The notes beneath the pieces were generated by a model, which saw only the letters and a list, made by a program, of their open reading frames with translations, did no database searches and had not been told where the DNA came from. Source: JAWLEP01 sp964553045 (GTDB lineage: Bacteria; Fermentibacterota; Fermentibacteria; Fermentibacterales; JCC-6). From it: a stretch of 64,000 nt of DNA. The stretch lies in the NCBI GenBank assembly GCA_964553045.1, contig CAZKJG010000002.1, positions 62,001 through 126,000 on the forward strand. Direction: 5' to 3'. This document shows, piece after piece, positions 24,712 to 32,364 of this stretch. The position numbers were made by a program, and so were the translations under genes. How positions within the stretch are numbered: the stretch's first letter is position 1; each line of letters opens with the position of its first letter.

Positions 24712-25521
24712 ATGCCGGAGCTTCCGGACGTTGAGGTCTTTCGCAGGTACATGGAGAGCACTGCGCTGAGAAGGAGTGTCGAGGAGGTGCACACCTCCCG
24801 CGAGAGGCTCTTTTCGGACGTGAGCCGAAGGTCGGTGGTCAGGGCTCTCAGAGGCAGCCGGCTGGAGGAAACCGCCAGGTACGGCAAGAATCTCTTCACC
24901 AGGCTCTCCAGCGGTCGGTGGCTCCTGCTGCATTTCGGCATGACCGGGTTCCTCAAGGCATACCGGAGACGGGAGGCCGCCCCCGGCCATCCGCGACTGG
25001 TTCTCGACCTGTCCGACGGCAGCCATCTGGCCTACGACTCGCAGAGGCTGCTGGGACGGATATCCCTGGCCGAGAGCCCGGAGGCGTATGCCGATAGGAT
25101 GGAGCTGGGGCCGGACGCCCTTTCCGGGCGGCTGGACGGGGACGCCTTCGCCTCCCTTCTCGAGGGAAGCCGCGCCATGGTCAAGTCCGCCATCATGGAT
25201 CAGAAGCGGATAGCCGGAGTGGGCAACGTCTATTCCGACGAGGCCCTCTTCCACAGTCGACTGCATCCCAAGAGCAGGGTCTCCTGCCTGTCCGACGAGG
25301 ACCTGCAGCGGCTCTACGGGGCGGTTGTCAGCGTACTGAGGACGGCCATAGACTTCGGTGCGGAGGCTTCGTCCGCCCCCGACTGCTGGATACTGCCCCG
25401 CCGTTATGATGGGTCGAAGTGTCCCGAATGCGGCGGAGAGCTGCGAAGCGAAAAGGTGAGCGGCCGTACGGCCTGGCTATGCCCAAGCTGCCAGCGCCCC
25501 CCCGAGGAAGATGATGAGTGA
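24712..25521 (+). CDS. mutM: formamidopyrimidine-DNA glycosylase (Fpg/MutM)
   Basis: 269 residues from ATG 24712 (GAGGGG 5 nt upstream). Begins MPELPDVEVF: Pro2 is the Schiff-base nucleophile and Glu3 the catalytic acid. ARYGKNLF, LHFGMTGFLK, KSAIMDQKRIAGVGNVYSDEALF (H2TH region) and a C-terminal zinc finger CPECGG...WLCPSCQ complete the family pattern. It removes oxidised purines (8-oxoG) and nicks the abasic site. The stop lies about 40 bp before the next start, so it may be co-transcribed with the trehalose enzyme gene. Confidence 0.93.
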   Translation: MPELPDVEVFRRYMESTALRRSVEEVHTSRERLFSDVSRRSVVRALRGSRLEETARYGKNLFTRLSSGRWLLLHFGMTGFLKAYRRREAAPGHPRLVLDLSDGSHLAYDSQRLLGRISLAESPEAYADRMELGPDALSGRLDGDAFASLLEGSRAMVKSAIMDQKRIAGVGNVYSDEALFHSRLHPKSRVSCLSDEDLQRLYGAVVSVLRTAIDFGAEASSAPDCWILPRRYDGSKCPECGGELRSEKVSGRTAWLCPSCQRPPEEDDE

Positions 25522-25561
25522 GGATCCTGCGGAGACACAGCGGAAAGATGGAAGGGACACG

Positions 25562-28500
25562 ATGAACGAGGTCGAAGCCATCGATCCAGAGGCCCTCGAC
25601 GCCTTCATACTGGACATGGACGGCGTAGTGACAGACACCGCCGAGGTGCACGCCGCGGCCTGGAAGCGGATGTTCGACGGCTTCCTGAGCGAGTACGCCG
25701 AGGAGCGGCATGAGGAGCTTAGCGAATTCGACTCCGAGGCCGACTACCTCCGGTACGTTGACGGCAAGCCGCGGTACCGGGGTGCGCAGAGCTTCCTGGA
25801 GTCCCGCGGCATTGACATTCCGTTCGGGGACCCGGGCGACGAGCCGGGACGCAGAACCGTATGCGGCCTGGGCAACCAGAAGAACGCCTACTTTCAGGAG
25901 ATACTGGAGGAGGAGAGCGCACGGGCCCTGCCGGGCACGGTAGAGTTCATAGAGAGGGGCAGGGGCCTCGGCATGGGCTTCGCTGTGATATCCGCCAGCC
26001 GGAACGCGCAGAAGGTCCTGTCGTCCGCCGGAGTGATCGGGCTGTTCGACGTGGTTCTGGGAGGCAGGGAGGCGAGCAGCCTCGACCTGGCGGGGAAACC
26101 CGCGCCCGATATCTTTCTGGAGGCCGCCCGCCGACTGGGAGTGGATCCGGGTCGGGCCGTGGTGGCCGAGGATGCAGAGGCGGGGGTGAAGGCCGCCAGG
26201 GAGGGGGGATTCGCCCTGGTCGTCGGAGTGGGCCCGAAGAGCCACGAGAGCCGCCTGCTGGAAAGCGGGGCTCACGTGGTGGTGGATGATCTGACCCGGC
26301 TGCTGCCCAGTGCCTGCCGCCAGCCCGGAGAGGTTTTGGGCGTGCCCTCGGCCCTCGCCGAGAAGGGCAAGATACTCACCCGGCTTCGACACGGCGTGCC
26401 CGCACTGTTCCTGGATTACGACGGTACGCTTACCCCCATAGTCGACGATCCCGAGGATGCGCTGCTTCCCCGCAGGACCCGCAAGGTCATCGGGCAGCTC
26501 TCCCGCGTCTGGCCGACAGCGGTAATCAGCGGCCGGGACCTGGCGGACGTGATGAAGATGGTCGACCTCGAGGAGATGGTCTACGCCGGCAGTCACGGTT
26601 TCGATGTTCATGGAATCGAATCCGAGCTTCCGGCGGAGATCGACCAGCAGGCCCTGCTGTCCGCCCTGGACAGTGCGCAGGAGCGGCTGAAACCTGTGGT
26701 CGAAGAGGTTCCCGGAGCGCGGGCGGAGCGCAAGAGGTTCGCCATAGCCGTTCACTACCGGCAGTCCCCGCCGGAGAGGGAGGAGGAGCTCCGCAGGGCC
26801 GCCGAGTCCATCGCCCGCTCCAGCCCGGAGCTGAGGATGACCCCGGGCAAGAAGATATTCGAGCTGAGGCCTGACGTGGACTGGGACAAGGGGAGGGCGC
26901 TCTCCTCTCTTATTCGAAGCTTCCGACTCGACCCGGAGAAGGTGGTTCCCATCTACATCGGTGATGACACCACCGACGAGGACGCGTTCCGGGAGATATC
27001 GGGAAGCGGAATACCGATACTCGTCACCGGGGAGAGGGCCAGCCGGACCTCGGCCAAGTACACGCTGCGCGACCCCGAGGAGGTGGCCACCTTTCTCGAG
27101 GAGCTGCTGCGATTCACCGGCGAGAAGGAGCGCGGAGGCGAGTGGGCGCTCGAGTACGAGGGATTCAGCCCCGAGAGCGAACAGCTTCGTGAGACGCTCT
27201 GCGCGACCGGGAACGGCTACTTTCTGACCCGCGGAGCGGCGCCGGAATCCGACGCTGGCGAGCACCACTACCCGGGAACCTATGTGGGCGGCTGCTACAA
27301 TCGCAGGACCAGCCACGTGGCAGGCCATGACATAGAGAACGAGAGCCTTGTGAACATGCCCAACTGGCTTCCCGTAACCCTCTGTCCGGAGGGAGGAGGC
27401 GTGCTCCGGGCCGAGGAGGGCGACCTCCTGGATTACCACCAGGAGCTGGATATGGCCAGGGGAATACTCACCCGCAGGATGCGCATCCGTCACGATGACG
27501 GTCGGGTGACTGGAGTCGTCCAGCGGCGCTTCGCCCACATGGGCCGGCGCCACCTGGGCGGTCTGGAAGTGGAGATGACCCCGGAGAACTGGTCCGGAAA
27601 GGTGACGGTCCGAACCGCAGTAGACGGCCGGGTCTACAACGCCCAGGTGAAGCGCTACCAGCAGCTGGACAACCATCATCTGCAGCCGCTGGCCCAGGGG
27701 GCAGAGGGCGAAGTCGTCTGGGTCAAGGTCCAGACCAATCAGTCGGGCATAAGGATCTCCGAGGCCGCCCGCACCAGGACCTACATCAACGGCGAGGAGA
27801 CGGTATGCCCCCGAACCGCAGTTGAGGACGAGGGCTACGCGGGCCAGGATCTCGTCGTGGAGCTCTCGGAGGGTGACCGGCTCTGTATGGAGAAGATAGC
27901 GGCGATATACACCTCTCGGGACAGGGGGATATCGGAGTCCCTTCTGGAGGCCAGGGACGAGGTCTCAAGGGCGCCGTCTTTCGGAGACCTCCTGATCGAG
28001 CACACCCTCGGATGGCAGCGCCTCTGGGACCGCTGCCACATAGACTGCACGAGCACGGGGGACGACGTGGGCAGGATACTCAACCTGCACATCTTCCACC
28101 TGCTGCAGACCGTCTCGGTGTACTCCATAGGGCTGGACGTGGGGGTTCCTCCCAGGGGGCTGCACGGCGAGGCATACCGCGGCCTCATCATGTGGGACGA
28201 GCTGTTCATATTCCCCTACCTCAACCTGCGCATCCCCGATCTGACCCGGACCCTTCTGCTGTACAGGTTCCGAAGAATGCGGCGGGCGCGCATAGCGGCG
28301 GCCGAGGAGGGCTATGCGGGCACCATGTTCCCCTGGCAGAGCGGCAGCAACGGCAGGGAGGAGGCCCAGAGCCTGCACCTCAATCCCAAGTCCGGCAACT
28401 GGATACCCGACAACTCCCAGCTGCAGAGGCACATCAACATAGCCGTGGCCTACAACATATGGCAGCACTACGAGGTGACGGGCGACATAGATTTCCTCTC

Positions 28501-29530
28501 CTTCTACGGAGCGGAGATGATCATGGAGATCGCCCGTTTCTGGGCCAGCATAGCCCATCGCAATCCCGATACGGGAAGGTTCGAGATACACGGCGTCATG
28601 GGTCCGGACGAGTTCCACGACGCCTACCCCGACGCCGACGAGCCGGGGCTGCGCAACAACGCCTACACGAACGTGATGACCTCCTGGGTAATGCGGCGGG
28701 CGCTGGATACGCTGGACATCCTCCCTCCCGACAGGAAGAGGGCGCTCTGGGAGAGCGTCTCGCTCTCCCGCCGGGAGGTCGAGAGGTGGGACGAGATGAG
28801 CCGCCGCATGTACGTCCCCTTCCACGACGGTGACATCATCAGCCAGTTCGAGGGATACGGCGACCTGGAGGAGTTCGACTGGGAGGGCCACCGGAAGAAG
28901 TACGGCGACATACACCGGCTCGACCGGATACTGGAATCGGAGGGCGACTCCCCCAACCGCTACAAGCTGTCCAAGCAGGCGGACGTTCTGATGCTCTTCT
29001 TCCTTCTGTCGGCCGAGGAGCTCAGCGAGCTCTTCGAGCACCTGGGATACGATTTCGACGGCAACACCATACGGGACAACGTGGACTACTACCTCAAGAG
29101 GACCTCGCACGGTTCAACCCTGAGCAGGGTGGTGCACTCCTGGGTGCTGGCAAGGGGCCAGCGGGAGAGATCCTGGGACCTGTTTCGGGAGGCACTCAAG
29201 AGCGACGTTGCCGACATACAGGGAGGCACCACCCACGAAGGCATTCACCTGGGAGCCATGGCGGGGACGGTCGACCTCGTCCAGAGGTGCTACACCGGAA
29301 TGGAGACCAGGAAGGGCGTCCTGAGGTTCAACCCCCACCTGCCCGAGGAGCTGGAGAGCGTTGAGTTCAGCATCCGCTACCGCCAGCACTGGATAAACAT
29401 CAGACTCACCGCCGGAAAGCTCAGGATAAGCAGCAGGAAGCACGATGTACCCCCCATCCGGGTGGGCGTCCCCTGGCGGGAATGCTCCCTGGAACCCGGG
29501 GGCGCCGTGATGTTCGACCTGGACCGATAG
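25562..29530 (+). CDS. three-domain beta-phosphoglucomutase / trehalose-6-phosphatase / GH65 phosphorylase fusion
   Basis: 1,322 residues from ATG 25562 (GGAAGGG upstream). Domain 1 (about 10-255) is a HAD beta-phosphoglucomutase: FILDMDGVVTDTAEVH with D18/D20. Domain 2 (about 270-520) is OtsB-type trehalose-6-phosphate phosphatase: LFLDYDGTLTPIVDDPED with D285/D287, and YIGDDTTDEDAF. Domain 3 (about 530-1320) is glycoside hydrolase family 65, with the general acid in GPDEFHD (E1017). The order and length match mycobacterial OtsB1 (Rv2006). A GH65 trehalose phosphorylase releases beta-glucose-1-phosphate, which domain 1 would convert to glucose-6-phosphate, so the protein could link trehalose breakdown and synthesis. 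Actual activity of each part is inferred. Confidence 0.9.
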   Translation: MNEVEAIDPEALDAFILDMDGVVTDTAEVHAAAWKRMFDGFLSEYAEERHEELSEFDSEADYLRYVDGKPRYRGAQSFLESRGIDIPFGDPGDEPGRRTVCGLGNQKNAYFQEILEEESARALPGTVEFIERGRGLGMGFAVISASRNAQKVLSSAGVIGLFDVVLGGREASSLDLAGKPAPDIFLEAARRLGVDPGRAVVAEDAEAGVKAAREGGFALVVGVGPKSHESRLLESGAHVVVDDLTRLLPSACRQPGEVLGVPSALAEKGKILTRLRHGVPALFLDYDGTLTPIVDDPEDALLPRRTRKVIGQLSRVWPTAVISGRDLADVMKMVDLEEMVYAGSHGFDVHGIESELPAEIDQQALLSALDSAQERLKPVVEEVPGARAERKRFAIAVHYRQSPPEREEELRRAAESIARSSPELRMTPGKKIFELRPDVDWDKGRALSSLIRSFRLDPEKVVPIYIGDDTTDEDAFREISGSGIPILVTGERASRTSAKYTLRDPEEVATFLEELLRFTGEKERGGEWALEYEGFSPESEQLRETLCATGNGYFLTRGAAPESDAGEHHYPGTYVGGCYNRRTSHVAGHDIENESLVNMPNWLPVTLCPEGGGVLRAEEGDLLDYHQELDMARGILTRRMRIRHDDGRVTGVVQRRFAHMGRRHLGGLEVEMTPENWSGKVTVRTAVDGRVYNAQVKRYQQLDNHHLQPLAQGAEGEVVWVKVQTNQSGIRISEAARTRTYINGEETVCPRTAVEDEGYAGQDLVVELSEGDRLCMEKIAAIYTSRDRGISESLLEARDEVSRAPSFGDLLIEHTLGWQRLWDRCHIDCTSTGDDVGRILNLHIFHLLQTVSVYSIGLDVGVPPRGLHGEAYRGLIMWDELFIFPYLNLRIPDLTRTLLLYRFRRMRRARIAAAEEGYAGTMFPWQSGSNGREEAQSLHLNPKSGNWIPDNSQLQRHINIAVAYNIWQHYEVTGDIDFLSFYGAEMIMEIARFWASIAHRNPDTGRFEIHGVMGPDEFHDAYPDADEPGLRNNAYTNVMTSWVMRRALDTLDILPPDRKRALWESVSLSRREVERWDEMSRRMYVPFHDGDIISQFEGYGDLEEFDWEGHRKKYGDIHRLDRILESEGDSPNRYKLSKQADVLMLFFLLSAEELSELFEHLGYDFDGNTIRDNVDYYLKRTSHGSTLSRVVHSWVLARGQRERSWDLFREALKSDVADIQGGTTHEGIHLGAMAGTVDLVQRCYTGMETRKGVLRFNPHLPEELESVEFSIRYRQHWINIRLTAGKLRISSRKHDVPPIRVGVPWRECSLEPGGAVMFDLDR

Positions 29531-29713
29531 CCTGCGGCTGGCCGGCATCCGGCTCTCGGTTGGTAGATGCGTGTAGTCTGGGCCCGGGGTTCCCCCCATG
29601 GGTCGACGGTTTCTTCCATGCAATCATGGATAGGAAGTCATGAACCGAGCATGTGGCTCGCGGGCAGCTCCGCTGCGCAGGGCCGATGGAAGGGACATCG
29701 GAAGGAAAGACCC

Positions 29714-29832
29714 ATGAAAGTCATGCTGGCCGGAAGATGGGCCAAGGCCCATGTCATGGCAAAGGCGCTGGCTTCCAATCCGGACGTGCAGCTGGTTGCG
29801 GCCATGGACAGGGATAACCCGGGAATCCGTTC
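29714..29832 (+). pseudogene. purD: N-terminal stub of a PurD-like (phosphoribosylamine-glycine ligase) gene
   Basis: From ATG 29714 the frame reads MKVMLAGRWAKAHVMAKA, then ALASNPDVQLVAAMDRDNPGI, which parallels PurD N-termini (MKVLLVGxGGREHAIAxALxxS...LxAxMxxxNPGI). The GGREH glycine loop is already altered (GRWAKAH). Similarity stops at NPGI, where sequence switches to the GNAT frame. PurD is normally ~430 residues. Confidence 0.5.
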
Positions 29833-29841
29833 GGCCGCTTC

Positions 29842-30192
29842 ATGCTGGTGGCCAGGGATCAAGGAGAGCTGATCGGGTTTCAGCAGGGCTTTCCTTCCCT
29901 GGAGCGGGAGGGGGTCTACTTCCTGTGGCAGATTGGCGTCCGCACCGGCTCCCGCATGCGGGGTCTGGCGGCCGAGCTGGCAGGGGAGGCCCAACGGCTG
30001 GCCGCGGAAGCGGGCTGCAGGTGCGTTCAGGCAACGGTTGACGTCCGCAACGTTCCGTCTTGTTCATTCTTCACCTCCCTTGGATATCGGAACGCGAGTT
30101 TCGGAGAGACCGTTGAGATAGACGGTGAACGGGCCATGCCCGACTACTACGGGAGCGGAACCGACCAGATACTGTTCGAGAAGGAGATCTGA
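29842..30192 (+). pseudogene. 5'-truncated GNAT acetyltransferase (EctA-like)
   Basis: 116 residues containing only the later GNAT strands: MLVARDQGELIGFQQGF, VYFLWQIGVRTGSRMRGLAAELAGEA (acetyl-CoA loop Q/RxxGxA-like) and VDVRNVPSCSFFTSLGY. The pattern resembles diaminobutyrate acetyltransferase-type GNATs, but the first ~50 residues are missing. In the same frame the sequence PGNPFGRF precedes the ATG and a stop comes before that. No ribosome binding site is present. It abuts the PurD stub, so both were probably cut by one deletion. It may still be translated, but is unlikely to be a full enzyme. Confidence 0.55.
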
Positions 30193-30248
30193 TCCGGCTT
30201 CTCACGTTCGAAACCTCGAAAACAGACCGAAAGGCAAGGAGGTCGTAA

Positions 30249-31400
30249 ATGCGTCTGGCCACCATCTCCGATCTGAGGACCCTCAACGACCGCCAGGACG
30301 CCCACTGTGTATCGATACTGATGCCCACAACGGGAGTGGGCGCGGAGTACGACAAGAACAGGATAAGGTTCAAGACGCTCCTGAGACAGACTGAGAAGAG
30401 ACTGGAGGAACTCGGCCTGTCGGGCGAGGAGCGCGGCGACATACTGGGCCCGGCCAGGTCCCTGGAGGGCGAGAGGCCCTTCTGGAAGGCCTGCACCCGC
30501 GGACTGGCGGTGTACGCATCCACAGGAATGTTCCGTACCTACAGGCTGCCCTTCGAGACCGAGGAGAGGGCGGCGGTCGGGTCGCGGTTCATCACCCGGC
30601 CACTGGTAAGGCTGGTGGCGAGGGAGGACCGGTACATCCTGCTGGCACTCGGCCTGGGTGACAACAGGCTGTTCGAGGCCACTCCCCACAGCATACGGGA
30701 GATCCCGGCCGAGAACCTGCCCAGAGGCATCTCCGATACCCTGCGCTACGATGTGTTCGAGAAGCATCTTCAGGGTCACGCCACCGCGCGGGCCACCGGT
30801 TCCGGAGCCAGAATGACGTTTCACGGTCACGGTTCCTCCAAGCAGGACAGGCGCTCCCAGGTCAGACGGTACGTGAACAGTGTCGCCGACGAGATCTCCG
30901 AGCTGCTGGCGGGTGAGACCGCTCCCCTGGTCGTGGCCACGCTGCCCCACCTTCTTCCCGACTTCCGGGATGCCTGCAGCTACCCTAATCTGTCCGACGG
31001 GAGCGTGGAGGTGGACCCCGGCCACATGCAGATCGAGGAGCTTCATCAAAGATCCCTGGACCCCGCCCGGGCGGTACTCGACCGTGAGCTGGACAGGGCC
31101 CTGGAGCGCTACGGCGACTCTGCGGCCGCCGGTGAGGCGACCTCCGATGCTGACGAGGTGGTGCTGGCCGCCTTTGACGGCAGGGTCGACACGCTGCTTC
31201 TGGACGACGGAGCCCGTGTCTACGGAAGACATCAACTGGACAGGCACGAAGTGGAGGTACACGACGAGCCGGAGGACGGCGATACCGACCTGGTGGACCT
31301 GGCGGCGATGAAGACACTGCTGCAGGGTGGCAGGGTTCTCCCGCTGCCCCGGGAGCGGATGCCCAACCGCGCCCCGATGGCGGCGATCCTCCGCTACTGA
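30249..31400 (+). CDS. bacterial archaeo-eukaryotic release factor (baeRF, family 3/7-like) protein
   Basis: 383 residues; AAGGAGG lies 7 nt before the ATG. Family features: N-terminal HCVSILMPTTGVGAEYDKNRIRFKTLLRQTEKRLEE-type block, FWKACTRGLAVYASTGMFRTYRLPF, and SRFITRPLVRLVAREDRYILLALGLGDNRLFE, which is the baeRF pattern seen in proteins now assigned to release-factor-like domains 3 and 7. The C-terminal half carries the eRF1 domain 2/3-like fold (ATLPHLLPDF; VDTLLLDDGARVYG). baeRF proteins are proposed to act on stalled ribosomes or as anti-viral or toxin-like factors, with little experimental work. The GGQ-type catalytic motif is not obvious here. Confidence 0.72.
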   Translation: MRLATISDLRTLNDRQDAHCVSILMPTTGVGAEYDKNRIRFKTLLRQTEKRLEELGLSGEERGDILGPARSLEGERPFWKACTRGLAVYASTGMFRTYRLPFETEERAAVGSRFITRPLVRLVAREDRYILLALGLGDNRLFEATPHSIREIPAENLPRGISDTLRYDVFEKHLQGHATARATGSGARMTFHGHGSSKQDRRSQVRRYVNSVADEISELLAGETAPLVVATLPHLLPDFRDACSYPNLSDGSVEVDPGHMQIEELHQRSLDPARAVLDRELDRALERYGDSAAAGEATSDADEVVLAAFDGRVDTLLLDDGARVYGRHQLDRHEVEVHDEPEDGDTDLVDLAAMKTLLQGGRVLPLPRERMPNRAPMAAILRY

Positions 31401-31720
31401 CCGGGAGGGCCCGACCCTGACACCTTCGGTAGATTCGATACGCGAGCTGCACCATGAATGTGCGGATTGGACAGACCACGAGAGCACTTGCCCTTCAGAT
31501 GCCCGTCGGACAGCCTCCCGATTCCGCTGGAGGAGGCTCCCATCTGCTACGTAATTCCGGTGGCCTCATTCTCAAACAGCGACGGGGAGGGCAACATGGT
31601 ACAGCTCGGGGCAATCCGGCCGATGCTCTGCAGGCGGTGTGCCGGTCTGGAATCCGTCGCCCCACAACCAGCCGAAACTGTACAGGTTCGGCTCCCGTCA
31701 GCGCGCATGCGGGCCGCAGT
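31401..31720. other. stretch without a recognisable gene before the tRNA
   Basis: About 320 bp. One frame (31458-31724, plus strand) is open for 88 codons and contains EEAPICYVIPVASFSNSDG, but I recognise no family and it has no convincing ribosome binding site. No intact gene is called. Confidence 0.4.
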
Positions 31721-31748
31721 TTGACGCTTTCGGGCAGGGTTGTATAAT
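31721..31748 (+). promoter_or_regulatory. promoter of tRNA-Arg
   Basis: TTGACG (31721-31726), a 16-nt spacer and a perfect TATAAT (31743-31748), 17 bp upstream of the mature tRNA 5' end. Confidence 0.75.
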
Positions 31749-31765
31749 CAGCCCTGCTTTCCGGA

Positions 31766-31842
<77 letters not shown>

Positions 31843-31848
31843 GGGCTT

Positions 31849-31875
31849 AAAGGGGAGGGCGCCGCCCTCCCCTTT
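31849..31875 (+). terminator. hairpin after tRNA-Arg (terminator-like)
   Basis: AAAGGGGAGGGCG (31849-31861) is the exact inverse of CGCCCTCCCCTTT (31863-31875). It could end the tRNA transcript, although only TTT follows. Its right arm is also the left end of the repeat unit described below, so the array may have grown from this hairpin. Confidence 0.45.
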
Positions 31876-31969
31876 AAGCTTGGGAGTTCGCTGTCGCGAA
31901 CTCCATGGCAGCGTGGCGCCGCCCTCCCCTTTAAGCTTGGGAGTTCGCTGTCGCGAACTCCATGGCAGC

Positions 31970-32069
31970 NNNNNNNNNNNNNNNNNNNNNNNNNNNNNNN
32001 NNNNNNNNNNNNNNNNNNNNNNNNNNNNNNNNNNNNNNNNNNNNNNNNNNNNNNNNNNNNNNNNNNNNN
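31970..32069. other. assembly gap (100 N)
   Basis: Exactly 100 N, the usual placeholder for a gap of unknown size, inside the tandem repeat. Confidence 0.99.
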
Positions 32070-32080
32070 GTGGCGTTGCC

Positions 32081-32180
32081 NNNNNNNNNNNNNNNNNNNN
32101 NNNNNNNNNNNNNNNNNNNNNNNNNNNNNNNNNNNNNNNNNNNNNNNNNNNNNNNNNNNNNNNNNNNNNNNNNNNNNNNN
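32081..32180. other. second assembly gap (100 N)
   Basis: Exactly 100 N, separated from the first gap by 11 bases (GTGGCGTTGCC) that belong to the repeat unit. Confidence 0.99.
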
Positions 32181-32364
32181 AGCTTGGGAGTTCGCTGTCG
32201 CGAACTCCATGGCAGCGTGGCGTTGCCCTTCCCCCTTTAAGCTTGGGAGTTCGCTGTCGCGAACTCCATGGCAGCGTGGCGTTGCCCTTCCCCCTTTAGC
32301 TTGGGAGTTCGCTGTCGCGAACTCCAGGCTCACGGCTCCTCACCGATTCCGGATCTGTACTCCG

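Larger units (their letters stand above)
31877..32325. repeat. 57-59-bp tandem repeat with a strong internal hairpin
   Basis: At least five copies are visible. Each holds the 22-nt hairpin GGAGTTCGC-TGTC-GCGAACTCC (starts at 31883, 31940, 32187, 32246, 32304), then CATGGCAGCGTGGCG, CC or TT, GCCCT, C/T-rich bases and CCCTTTAAGCTT. Spacing between copies is 57, 59 and 58 bp, so the array is not one open reading frame. Copies left of the gaps read GCGCCGCCCTCC and those right of them GCGTTGCCCTTCC, so two sub-types exist. The true copy number is hidden by the assembly gaps. Function unknown. Confidence 0.9.

Noticed and set aside
25328..27679. Long minus-strand open frame of over 700 codons
   Set aside because: It lies opposite the well-supported fpg and trehalose enzyme genes, has no conserved motifs and is a high-GC antisense artefact.
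31845..32330. CRISPR array
   Set aside because: The units are contiguous and conserved over their whole 57-59 bp; there are no unique spacers of constant length and no cas genes nearby.
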